The notes beneath the pieces were generated by a model. The model had not been told where the DNA came from and made no database searches. It worked only from the letters and a program-made list of their open reading frames with translations. Below, one piece after another: positions 1 through 5,236 of a DNA stretch of 6,056 nucleotides. The DNA comes from a bacterium (GTDB lineage: Bacteria > UBA9089 > UBA9088 > JAGUXG01). The stretch lies in assembly GCA_030018505.1 (NCBI GenBank), contig JASEHO010000095.1:1-6056 (forward strand). The letters are read 5' to 3'. The first letter of the stretch is position 1. Each line of letters begins with the position of its first letter. Position numbers and translations under genes: made by a program.

Positions 1-121
1 TCAATGTAAAATGTAAAATTAGCAATTAGCATTTTAAAATTATTCCTCTTCTTCATTGCTAATTGATAATTTTACAATGAATTCCATTTCCTGGTTGTTG
101 CTTCACCTGGCTAAATAGTTA
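1..121. mobile_element. MITE-like element, copy 1 (left end outside window)
   Basis: This is a non-coding AT-rich repeat whose sequence matches 2692-2827 almost base for base. Its right end (98-121, core CACCTGGCTAAATAGTTA) is identical to the right end of copy 2. The centre is palindromic: AATGTAAAATTAGCAATTAG near the left edge is mirrored by TGCTAATTGATAATTTTACA at 57-76. Relative to copy 2 it lacks 14 bp (two heptamers) and one further base. The element lies 50 bp beyond the rseP stop codon. No ORF or transposase is present, so it would be a non-autonomous element. Its left terminal repeat and any target duplication fall outside the window. Confidence 0.75.
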
Positions 122-171
122 TAAAGATTCTAAACTTTTTAACCTTATAGCTTCCAGAAGCTTACAACTTT

Positions 172-1458
172 TCAAAAGATTTTTGTTAAGTCATTCAAGG
201 TTATAAAGAGAAAAAGAGTGATAATCATAGCAAAACCCACCTGCGATACCCTCTGATAAAACTTCTCAGAGAATGGTTTCCTCCTTATAGCCTCAATGAA
301 AAAGATAAAGACAACCCCTCCATCTGCGATAGGAATAGGCAAAATATTGATGACTGCCAGACAGATACTTATCACTGCTGTAAGCTGAAGCAGGTTAATA
401 AAGCCTGTTTTGGCTACAGCTGCAGACATCTGGATAATGCCAATTGGACCTGAAGCCATCTTCAGGGAGAGTTTTCCAGTAATAAGCTTCCATAACCCGA
501 CGATGTTCAATATCAACATCTCTTTTGTCTCTGATACAGCCTTTGGCAAGGCTATAATTGGGCTATATCTTTTGATGGGTATTAAAGGCAGAACTCCTAT
601 CCTGCCGAAGGTTCCTGTGCCTTCTTCGGTAATAACCGGCTTAAGATGAAAGGTAAGATTCTCTCTTCCCCTTTCTACCAAAAGAGAAAACTCGTCTTTC
701 TTTGCCCTAACCGCATATGTCATCTCCTCCCAGCTCTCTACTCTCTCAGTATCTACAAAAAGGACAAGGTCGCCTTTTTTCAATCCTGCCTTTTCTGCAG
801 GAAAACCAGAGACAAACTCACCTATCCTTGGTTCTATTAGGCAAGATGCACCGATATATCCTATACCCTCTACATTTTCCACCAACACCTTCTTCTCTAT
901 AGTCTCAGAGCCTCTCATTAGCACAAAATCAAGCTGTTTTCCTGGATTTAGCATTATCGTCTTGGTAACATCTTTCCACTCTGAAACATCATCCTTTCCT
1001 ATCTTAAGGATTCTATCCTTTGGCTTGATTCCAGCAATATCTGCTGGAGCTTTCTCTTCAAGGTCGCCTATAACTGAAGGGTGATAAGGAACACCAACAA
1101 TAAAGACAACCCAGAGCAAAAAACAACCAAGCAAAAGATTCATCAAGATTCCAGAAAGGACGACAAAGGCTTTAATATAAAAGGGTTTTGAATGAAGCTC
1201 ATCCTTTTCGGCCTTTCCCTCATGAGGAAGGTCTCCTCCAGCCATTTTCACATAGCCGCCAAAAGGGATGACTGCTATCTGATATTCACAGCCATTGTAA
1301 GTTCTTCCAAAGAGCCTTTTCCCAAAGCCCAAAGAGAACTTCTCTACCCTGACACCAGAGACAAGACAAGCCAAAAGATGCCCAAGCTCATGGACAAAGA
1401 TGCATACAGATAAAACAAATACAGGACCTAAAATTGGAACTAAAATTGAAACTAACAT
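172..1458 (-). CDS. rseP: RseP/site-2-type intramembrane zinc metalloprotease (M50B)
   Basis: This is a 428-residue membrane protease of the RIP/RseP family, which cleaves transmembrane segments (in E. coli, the anti-sigma factor RseA). The first helix (about 5-32) carries the zinc motif HELGH at 23-27. It is followed by the family-typical IPFGGYVKM (64-72). Membrane helices are visible near 95-121, 355-375 and 405-421. Between them lie two PDZ-like segments (about 128-200 and 205-275; for example AGIKPKDRI and AGLKKGDLV). The third zinc-ligand region reads NILPIPIADGG (371-381): the Asp (379) is kept, but the usual LDG is ADG. Length is normal for the family. The ATG overlaps the dxr stop (aaATGtTAG) and has a strong AAGGAGG four bases upstream, so the start is secure and coupling to dxr is likely. 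The substrate in this organism cannot be told; no anti-sigma gene is in the window. Confidence 0.95.
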   Translation of the reverse strand: MLVSILVPILGPVFVLSVCIFVHELGHLLACLVSGVRVEKFSLGFGKRLFGRTYNGCEYQIAVIPFGGYVKMAGGDLPHEGKAEKDELHSKPFYIKAFVVLSGILMNLLLGCFLLWVVFIVGVPYHPSVIGDLEEKAPADIAGIKPKDRILKIGKDDVSEWKDVTKTIMLNPGKQLDFVLMRGSETIEKKVLVENVEGIGYIGASCLIEPRIGEFVSGFPAEKAGLKKGDLVLFVDTERVESWEEMTYAVRAKKDEFSLLVERGRENLTFHLKPVITEEGTGTFGRIGVLPLIPIKRYSPIIALPKAVSETKEMLILNIVGLWKLITGKLSLKMASGPIGIIQMSAAVAKTGFINLLQLTAVISICLAVINILPIPIADGGVVFIFFIEAIRRKPFSEKFYQRVSQVGFAMIITLFLFITLNDLTKIF

Positions 1459-2633
1459 TTTTCCTCCTTTTCATCTCTTGTTCTCTGGACTTTATCTTCC
1501 AATAAACCCTTTGCCTTTTGCCTTGCCCATCTGTCTGCACCAAGAACCTCCTCTATATTTGGACTATCTACTATAGAATGAGCAGAGACCACCCCTTCTA
1601 TTAGCTTTGGAATTCCCATGAATGGAATCTTCCCCTCCAGGAAAGCCTCAACTGCTACCTCATCTGCGGCATTCAAGACAGCTGGCATCGTTCCACCTTT
1701 TTCTATAGCGGAGTATGCCAGGCAAAGGCAGGGAAATCTATTTATATCAGGCTTCCTAAAGGATAGCTTACCTAACTCGGTTAAGTCAAGTGGTTTTATC
1801 AGACCATTACTTCTCTCTGGGTAGGTTAAGGCATAGGCTATAGCAAGCCTCATATCTGGATTGGATAGGCAGGCAATCACTGTGCCATCAGAGAATTCAA
1901 CAGCAGAATGAAGGATAGCCTCAGGGTGGATAACCACCTCAATATCTCTGGGTCTCACATTAAATAGCCTGACAGCCTCAATCACCTCCAAACCTTTATT
2001 CATCAAGGTAGCTGAATCTATGGTGATCCTCTTCCCCATTGCCCAGGTAGGATGAGAAAGGGCTTCATCTGGAGAGATATTCTCTAAGGTAGGTCTGTTC
2101 AAAAATGGACCACCAGAGGCAGTGAGGATTACCCTTTTAGGCTCTTTCCTATCCTCAAGACACTGAAATATGGCAGAATGCTCACTATCTACAGGGATTA
2201 TCTCTGCACCGCTCTTCTTTGCCTCCTCCATCAATATCTCCCCGGCTAAGACCAAAGCCTCTTTACTGGCCAGGGCTATTCTCTTCCCTGCTCTTATAGC
2301 GGCCAATGTAGGCAGGAGAGATTCTGCACCGCTTATAGCTATCAAGACTATATCTGCTTCATTTAGGGTGGCTACAGCAATAGATGCAGATTCTCCAGTT
2401 ATTACAAGTGTATCTGTCCTGGCAAGATTTTTCCTGAGTGCTTTCCCTTCTTCTTCTGAGGCTACTGCGACTATCTTTGGTGAGAATTCCATTGCCTGAA
2501 GGGCAAGGAGGTCAACATTCCTTTTAGCAGAAAGCCCAACCACAGAGAATTCAGGAAGTTTTCTAATTACAGAAAGAGCAGATAAACCAATTGAGCCTGT
2601 GGAACCAAGAATAGCTATCTTTTTTAGCGGCAT
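1452..2633 (-). CDS. dxr: 1-deoxy-D-xylulose 5-phosphate reductoisomerase
   Basis: Dxr (IspC) converts DXP to 2-C-methyl-D-erythritol 4-phosphate with NADPH, the committed step of the MEP isoprenoid pathway. From the ATG at 2633 the protein has 393 residues (E. coli 398). Visible motifs are the NADPH-binding GSTGSIG (10-16), ASKEALVLAGE, the metal-binding VDSEHSAIFQ (D149, E151), LTASGGPF, HPTWAMGKRITIDSATLMNKGLE with the second metal glutamate near 216, and IHPEAILHSAVEFSDG. A GTG nine bases upstream (2642) extends the frame by three residues, but it lies inside the terminal repeat of a MITE. The ATG at 2633 lies in the duplicated host sequence and is therefore the ancestral start. No Shine-Dalgarno is visible in the MITE end before this ATG. 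The gene overlaps rseP by 7 bases and was once one base from nadA. Confidence 0.96.
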   Translation of the reverse strand: MPLKKIAILGSTGSIGLSALSVIRKLPEFSVVGLSAKRNVDLLALQAMEFSPKIVAVASEEEGKALRKNLARTDTLVITGESASIAVATLNEADIVLIAISGAESLLPTLAAIRAGKRIALASKEALVLAGEILMEEAKKSGAEIIPVDSEHSAIFQCLEDRKEPKRVILTASGGPFLNRPTLENISPDEALSHPTWAMGKRITIDSATLMNKGLEVIEAVRLFNVRPRDIEVVIHPEAILHSAVEFSDGTVIACLSNPDMRLAIAYALTYPERSNGLIKPLDLTELGKLSFRKPDINRFPCLCLAYSAIEKGGTMPAVLNAADEVAVEAFLEGKIPFMGIPKLIEGVVSAHSIVDSPNIEEVLGADRWARQKAKGLLEDKVQRTRDEKEEKC

Positions 2634-2635
2634 TT
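2627..2635. repeat. Target-site duplication, dxr-side copy
   Basis: The 9-mer GCGGCATTT here is repeated exactly at 2828-2836, on the other side of the MITE-like element. Identity extends three more bases (TTA) on the left, giving 12 bp in all, but those bases may belong to the element end in the other copy. The duplicated bases contain CAT, the reverse complement of the dxr start codon. Exact duplication length is ambiguous by a few bases because element end and target share sequence. Confidence 0.8.
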
Positions 2636-2636
2636 G

Positions 2637-2827
2637 TAACACTTTAGCCAGTTGAAGTAATAATTTCTGGGTAAGTTAAAAAGAAATTTATTCAATATAA
2701 AATGTAAAATTAGCAATTAGCATCTTAAAATTATTCCCCTTTTTCATTGCTAATTGCTAATTGCTCATTGATAATTTTACATTGAATTCCCTTTTTGCCT
2801 GGTTTGCTTCACCTGGCTAAATAGTTA
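2637..2827. mobile_element. MITE-like element, copy 2 (complete, with terminal inverted repeats)
   Basis: This non-coding element of about 191 bp sits between nadA and dxr. Its ends are 24-bp inverted repeats: 2637-2660 (TAACACTTTAGCCAGTTGAA...) and 2804-2827, whose reverse complement starts TAACTATTTAGCCAGGTGAA. They agree at 20 of 24 positions. The interior is a second, AT-rich palindrome: ATGTAAAATTAGCAATTAGC at 2702-2721 pairs with the region to about 2786. A heptamer array lies at 2748-2775. Direct repeats of at least 9 bp flank it, as expected for transposition. There is no ORF, so mobility would depend on a transposase encoded elsewhere. In the operon transcript it would form a long hairpin between nadA and dxr. 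I see no clear promoter or U-tract terminator in it. Confidence 0.85.
2748..2775. repeat. Heptamer tandem array inside MITE copy 2
   Basis: Four consecutive heptamers read TGCTAAT, TGCTAAT, TGCTCAT, TGATAAT. MITE copy 1 has only two at the matching place (TGCTAAT, TGATAAT at 57-70). This accounts for 14 of the 15 bp length difference between the two copies. Confidence 0.8.
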
Positions 2828-2834
2828 GCGGCAT
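2817..2834 (-). pseudogene. Fossil start of dxr left behind by the MITE insertion
   Basis: Reading leftward from the nadA stop, one base after TAA comes ATG CCG CTA ACT ATT TAG. Its first codons (Met-Pro-Leu) are the same as the real dxr start (Met-Pro-Leu-Lys-Lys), and the frame then runs into the element end and stops. This is the second copy of the dxr start codon, created by target-site duplication. It is a five-codon ORF with no expected function beyond possible translational coupling to nadA. Confidence 0.7.
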
Positions 2835-2836
2835 TT
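2828..2836. repeat. Target-site duplication, nadA-side copy
   Basis: GCGGCATTT here is the exact partner of 2627-2635. The last base overlaps the nadA stop codon (2836-2838). Removing the element and one copy restores nadA TAA, one base, dxr ATG. Confidence 0.8.
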
Positions 2837-3738
2837 TATCTTATCGCTAACATCTTTTCAATAGCACTCCTTGCCTTTTGGGCTGTCTCTTCATCTACCT
2901 TTATCTCGTAAGCCTCCTCTTCAAGTGCCCACAAGACCTTTTCTAAGGTAGTGAGCTTCATATTCGGGCAAATGGCAAGCTCTTGAGCAGGATAAAACTC
3001 TTTTTCTGGGTTTTCCTTCTTTAGCCTGTAAATGATGCCTGTTTCTGTGCCGATAATAAACTTTTCTTTACTACTCTCCTTCACACATTTGAGCATACCG
3101 CCTGTTCCGAATATTTCATCTGCCAACTCTAATGAATCCTCTCTGCACTCAGGATGAAGGATGACACAAGCCTCTGGGTGCTTCTTTTTTTTCTCTATGA
3201 TAACCTCTGGAATTATCTTCATATGTGTTGGGCAGAACCCTGGCCAGAGAATAAGCTCTCTATTTAGCTTCTTTGCCGCATAAGCCCCAAGCCATTGATC
3301 AGGCACAAAGATTATCTCTCTCTCTCTTTCAATCTGGCTGATAACCTTGATAGCATTAGCTGAGGTGCAACAAACATCAGCCAAAGCCTTTATCTTGGCA
3401 GATGTGTTCACATAAGCAACTACGATAGCATCTGGATGAGAGTCCTTTAGCTTTTTGAGCTGGTCTTCTTGAGCCATATCAGCCAAAGGACAGCCAGCAT
3501 TCACATCAGGAAGGAGAACCATCTTCTCTGGTGAGAGAATCTTGGCTATTTCAGCCATAAAATGGACACCACAGAAGAGAATAATATCTGCTGTGGTAGA
3601 TTGGGCCTTCCTTGAGAGGTCAAGGGAATCCCCTAATAAATCGGCTATATCCTGAACCTCTCCTATCTGATAGTTATGGACAAGAATGATAGCATTCTTC
3701 TTCTTTTTAAGCTCTAATATCTTATCCTGTATCTTCAT
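2836..3738 (-). CDS. nadA: Quinolinate synthase NadA ([4Fe-4S])
   Basis: NadA condenses iminoaspartate (made by aspartate oxidase or aspartate dehydrogenase) with dihydroxyacetone phosphate to give quinolinate for NAD synthesis, using an oxygen-sensitive [4Fe-4S] cluster. From the ATG at 3738 it has 300 residues, normal for the short bacterial/archaeal type. The three cluster cysteines are visible at C83 (NAGCPLADM), C169 (GFCPTHM) and C257 (AICPNMK), matching the spacing I recall for the Thermotoga enzyme. Other signatures are [44 protein letters not shown] and [11 protein letters not shown]. The frame is open to a TTG at 3792, but family proteins begin close to [14 protein letters not shown], so I prefer 3738. 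That gives a 17-base overlap with hisI. No strong Shine-Dalgarno precedes it, which is compatible with coupling to hisI. No nadB or nadC is in the window. Confidence 0.95.
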   Translation of the reverse strand: MKIQDKILELKKKKNAIILVHNYQIGEVQDIADLLGDSLDLSRKAQSTTADIILFCGVHFMAEIAKILSPEKMVLLPDVNAGCPLADMAQEDQLKKLKDSHPDAIVVAYVNTSAKIKALADVCCTSANAIKVISQIEREREIIFVPDQWLGAYAAKKLNRELILWPGFCPTHMKIIPEVIIEKKKKHPEACVILHPECREDSLELADEIFGTGGMLKCVKESSKEKFIIGTETGIIYRLKKENPEKEFYPAQELAICPNMKLTTLEKVLWALEEEAYEIKVDEETAQKARSAIEKMLAIR

Positions 3739-4060
3739 TTTCTGGCCAAAGGGTTTCAGTAAAACAGCTTCTTGTTCCCCTATGGCAGGCAACGCCTGTT
3801 TGTTTCACCTTAATAAGAAGCGTATCTTTATCGCAGTCATAAAGTATCTCTTTGACATCCTGAAGGTTTCCAGAGGTTACCCCTTTGTTCCAAAGCTCCT
3901 GCCTTGAACGGCTAAAGAACCAGGTCTTTCCTGTTTCAAGTGTTTTTGCCAGAGACTCCCTGTTCATATAGGCAAGCATCAGGATTTCGTTATTATCCAC
4001 ATCCTGAATAATGGCTGGAATCAGACCCTCTTTGTTGAATGCAAGCTCATCTATTTGCAT
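3722..4060 (-). CDS. hisI: Phosphoribosyl-AMP cyclohydrolase HisI (monofunctional)
   Basis: HisI opens the adenine ring of phosphoribosyl-AMP, the third step of histidine synthesis. The 112-residue protein is cyclohydrolase only; no HisE (pyrophosphohydrolase) domain follows. Key motifs are [28 protein letters not shown], the Mg-binding D-x-D-x-D type DCDKD (75-79) and the C-terminal [10 protein letters not shown]. Cysteines 76, 92 and 99 have the 16/7 spacing of the zinc ligands in characterised HisI. The gene starts 3 bases after the stop of the small membrane protein gene and ends 17 bases inside nadA. No other his gene is in the window, so the histidine genes are scattered or split in this genome. 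Confidence 0.95.
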   Translation of the reverse strand: MQIDELAFNKEGLIPAIIQDVDNNEILMLAYMNRESLAKTLETGKTWFFSRSRQELWNKGVTSGNLQDVKEILYDCDKDTLLIKVKQTGVACHRGTRSCFTETLWPENEDTG

Positions 4061-4063
4061 GTT

Positions 4064-4243
4064 TTACTTTTCGCTCTTGCTTTTCTTTTTTTCTATCATT
4101 TCAGGGGCCAGGAGAATGCTTATCGGCACAAGCACAAGCCCAGCAATAATGAAAAGCGGGCCAAGAAATAGCCTTCTTAAATATAGAAGGAGAAACCCTA
4201 AGGCATATACTGCCACTGCTACAGCAAAGATTTTTTTGTTCAT
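4064..4243 (-). CDS. Small two-helix membrane protein, unknown function
   Basis: I do not recognise a family. The 59-residue product has a short basic N-terminus (MNKK), a hydrophobic segment at about 5-22, a basic turn (RR at 23-24), a second hydrophobic segment at about 27-47, and a lysine-rich tail (EKKKSKSEK). This suggests two membrane helices with both termini on the cytoplasmic side by the positive-inside rule. The frame can be extended seven codons to a TTG at 4264, but that would lie upstream of a good -10 box at 4256-4251, so I chose the ATG at 4243. With that promoter the message would start at or within a base or two of the ATG, so it would be leaderless. It is followed after 3 bases by hisI, so it may serve as first gene of the operon. 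Confidence 0.65.
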   Translation of the reverse strand: MNKKIFAVAVAVYALGFLLLYLRRLFLGPLFIIAGLVLVPISILLAPEMIEKKKSKSEK

Positions 4244-4250
4244 TGTCCAT

Positions 4251-4280
4251 ATTATATCAACCAAACTTTAAGAATTGCAA
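4251..4280 (-). promoter_or_regulatory. Sigma70-like promoter for the small protein-hisI-nadA-dxr-rseP operon
   Basis: On the minus strand, TTGCAA (4280-4275) is followed after 18 bases by a perfect TATAAT (4256-4251). The expected transcription start is about 4244, next to the ATG at 4243. It is the only good promoter I see ahead of this operon. The exact TATAAT is directly visible; its use is inference in AT-rich DNA. Confidence 0.55.
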
Positions 4281-4300
4281 TCAAATTCTATAGGCAGACC

Positions 4301-4329
4301 TTGACTTTGACCAAAATATGTGGTAAAAT
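4301..4329 (+). promoter_or_regulatory. Sigma70-like promoter, rightward
   Basis: TTGACT (4301-4306), a 17-base spacer, then TAAAAT (4324-4329): five of six bases match consensus in each box, with ideal spacing. The predicted start is near 4336, about 150 bases before the cupin ATG. It is back to back with the leftward promoter at 4251-4280. The first ORF it meets is the short one at 4348, then the repeats, then the cupin gene. Confidence 0.55.
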
Positions 4330-4347
4330 AGCTGGCAGGTGATGAAG

Positions 4348-4389
4348 ATGCCATATAGTAAGCTATTAGAGAAGAATCTTATTAGATAG
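4348..4389 (+). pseudogene. Very short ORF, possible truncated gene remnant
   Basis: ATG at 4348 opens a 13-codon frame (MPYSKLLEKNLIR, then TAG). It is preceded at proper distance by AGGTG (4337-4341) and by the promoter at 4301-4329. An ATG two codons earlier (4342) is also in frame. Having promoter, ribosome site and start codon but ending at once, just before repeat-derived sequence, suggests the 5' stub of a gene whose body was lost. It could instead be a leader peptide or chance. I cannot assign a family from 13 residues. Confidence 0.25.
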
Positions 4390-4400
4390 ACAAATCTGAT

Positions 4401-4430
4401 GACTGGTGCACTGGTGACTGGTGCACTGTG
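4401..4430. repeat. 15-bp tandem repeat, two units
   Basis: GACTGGTGCACTGGT (4401-4415) is followed directly by GACTGGTGCACTGTG (4416-4430), 13 of 15 bases identical. Each unit contains the palindrome GTGCAC. It lies between the short ORF and the MITE-like end at 4432, in the leader of the cupin gene. Confidence 0.7.
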
Positions 4431-4431
4431 A

Positions 4432-4457
4432 TTACTTCATAATGGCTAAAGTGTTAC
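4432..4457. mobile_element. Single MITE-like end upstream of the cupin gene
   Basis: The right-hand part, TGGCTAAAGTGTTAC (4443-4457), is identical to the reverse complement of the dxr-side end of copy 2. The preceding TTACTTCATAA matches the end at 5204-5214 near pcm. I find no convincing partner end in the 200 bases to the left, so this is probably a truncated copy. It ends 14 bases before the cupin ribosome-binding site. Confidence 0.55.
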
Positions 4458-4485
4458 GAAGAATTAAAAAAGGAGGTCAAAAGAG

Positions 4486-4881
4486 ATGAGCATATCAAGT
4501 GAACTTGTCAAGAAGGTTGACGAAGGAAAGGTTGTCTATCTTGAGAAAGAAATAGATATAAAAAGTTTAGATTGGAATGCACACCCAGATTTCAAGGGTG
4601 TATTCCGAAAGCATCTTGTAAAAGGAGAATCTACAGATGACAAGTTTAGTCTGCATCTGGTAAAAGTAGAATCTGGCTGTGAAATTGGGAAACACATCCA
4701 CGAGGATAAATGGGAGTTGCACGAGATTATCAGTGGCGTTGGCAAGGGTGTTCTTGCTAATAAAGAAATTTGTTATAATCTGGGTGCCTTTGTTGTAATT
4801 CCAGAAGGGATAGAGCATAAAGTTATTGCTGGTGAGGAAGACTTGTATTTACTGTCAATGTTTGCCCCAGCATTAGTTTAG
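4486..4881 (+). CDS. Single-domain cupin, unknown substrate
   Basis: This is a 131-residue single-domain cupin (double-stranded beta-barrel). Motif 1 fits the classical pattern G-x5-H-x-H-x4-E-x6-G exactly at 64-84 (G64, H70, H72, E77, G84). Motif 2 is GAFVVIPEGIEH (100-111), giving the fourth metal ligand H111; the usual final Asn of motif 2 is Ala115. A metal site of 3 His plus 1 Glu is therefore intact. Such proteins include isomerases, dioxygenases and sugar- or polyketide-binding proteins; the sequence does not say which. The ATG has a near-perfect AGGAGGT (4471-4477) eight bases upstream, stronger than that of most neighbours. It is transcribed opposite to the hisI operon. The stop codon is followed after two bases by an attC-like site, so the gene may be an integron cassette gene acquired by transfer. 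Confidence 0.9.
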   Translation: MSISSELVKKVDEGKVVYLEKEIDIKSLDWNAHPDFKGVFRKHLVKGESTDDKFSLHLVKVESGCEIGKHIHEDKWELHEIISGVGKGVLANKEICYNLGAFVVIPEGIEHKVIAGEEDLYLLSMFAPALV

Positions 4882-4883
4882 TG

Positions 4884-5018
4884 GCCTAATAAAACGCTGC
4901 ACCTGACCGCCAACAGCGTGTGGTTTTGCAGAGTTTTGTGTCCTATTAAAGTTTAGTAGTTTTTTGAAGGTTTTGGGGTGTATACTGTTGGTGCGGCGGA
5001 TGAACTCAATCGTTAGGC
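4884..5018 (+). other. attC-like integron recombination site (candidate)
   Basis: Starting three bases after the cupin TAG, GCCTAAT (4884-4890) mirrors GTTAGGC (5012-5018). These fit the R'' and R' core boxes of attC (RYYYAAC / GTTRRRY), except for a final T in R''. Inside them CCGCC (4907-4911) pairs with GGCGG (4995-4999), and AACAG (4912-4916) with CTGTT (4985-4989), leaving five extra bases on the right arm, as expected of a foldable site with extrahelical bases. Total length is 135 bp, within the known attC range. Position right behind a small gene is what a cassette predicts. Against it: no integrase, no second attC and no upstream GTTRRRY near the gene. If real it is a lone or decayed cassette end. 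Confidence 0.5.
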
Positions 5019-5040
5019 TATTTTAGCTAATGCAAAATAG
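5018..5040. repeat. Small inverted repeat
   Basis: CTATTTT (5018-5024) and AAAATAG (5034-5040) are perfect inverted 7-mers around a 9-base loop. It directly abuts the attC-like site. There is no U-tract after it, so it is not a convincing terminator. Confidence 0.4.
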
Positions 5041-5048
5041 GATATTTC

Positions 5049-5227
5049 GTAACTGTTTACCTAACTTCCGTAAAAACACTGAAAGGCTCGAGTTCACGGA
5101 GAATTTCACTAGCAAATTTAACAAAAGCAAAATTAGCATTTCAAATTAAAATTGCTAAATTTGCAATTTGCTAGTGATCTTCTGTGTACTTGTGGTTAAT
5201 CTTTACTTCATAAGGCTTGAGTGTTAC
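5049..5227. mobile_element. MITE-like element, copy 3 (diverged), upstream of pcm
   Basis: The right end is clear: the reverse complement of 5178-5227 begins GTAACACTCAAGCC and continues TGAAGTAAAGATTAACC, matching the copy that starts at 5887. The centre is a strong palindrome: CACTAGCAAATT (5107-5118) pairs perfectly with AATTTGCTAGTG (5165-5176), with further AT-rich pairing inside. The proposed left end, GTAACTGTTTACC at 5049, agrees with the consensus at only 16 of 25 positions, so that boundary is uncertain. No target duplication is visible. It ends nine bases before the pcm ATG. Confidence 0.6.
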
Positions 5228-5236
5228 AAAATACCT

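Noticed and set aside
149..163. Hairpin AGCTTCCAGAAGCTT after rseP as a terminator
   Set aside because: The stem is only about five pairs and no T-run follows in the direction of rseP transcription.
2170..2499. 109-codon plus-strand open frame opposite dxr, and similar frames opposite rseP, nadA, hisI, cupin and pcm
   Set aside because: These are antisense shadows of well-supported genes, with no family motifs and no ribosome sites that I can see.
2634..2642. GTG at 2642 as dxr start (three extra residues)
   Set aside because: It lies within the MITE terminal repeat. The ATG at 2633 is in the duplicated host sequence and is the ancestral start.
2748..2775. CRISPR-like repeat array
   Set aside because: The units are 7 bp with no spacers; this is a simple tandem repeat within a palindromic element.
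3739..3792. TTG at 3792 as nadA start (18 extra residues)
   Set aside because: It would overlap hisI by 71 bases and add a segment absent from the family; the ATG at 3738 gives the normal length and cysteine positions.
4244..4264. TTG at 4264 as start of the small membrane protein
   Set aside because: It lies upstream of the predicted -10 box, so it would not be in the transcript.
4258..4430. A left partner end for the element end at 4432-4457
   Set aside because: Weak resemblances (AACTTTAAG near 4264, AGCTGGCAGGTGATGAAG near 4330) match only in part and overlap promoter sequence; not convincing.
5033..5233. CAAAATA on both sides of MITE copy 3 as a target duplication
   Set aside because: The left copy is nine or more bases away from the proposed element end, and a 7-mer match is easily chance in AT-rich DNA.
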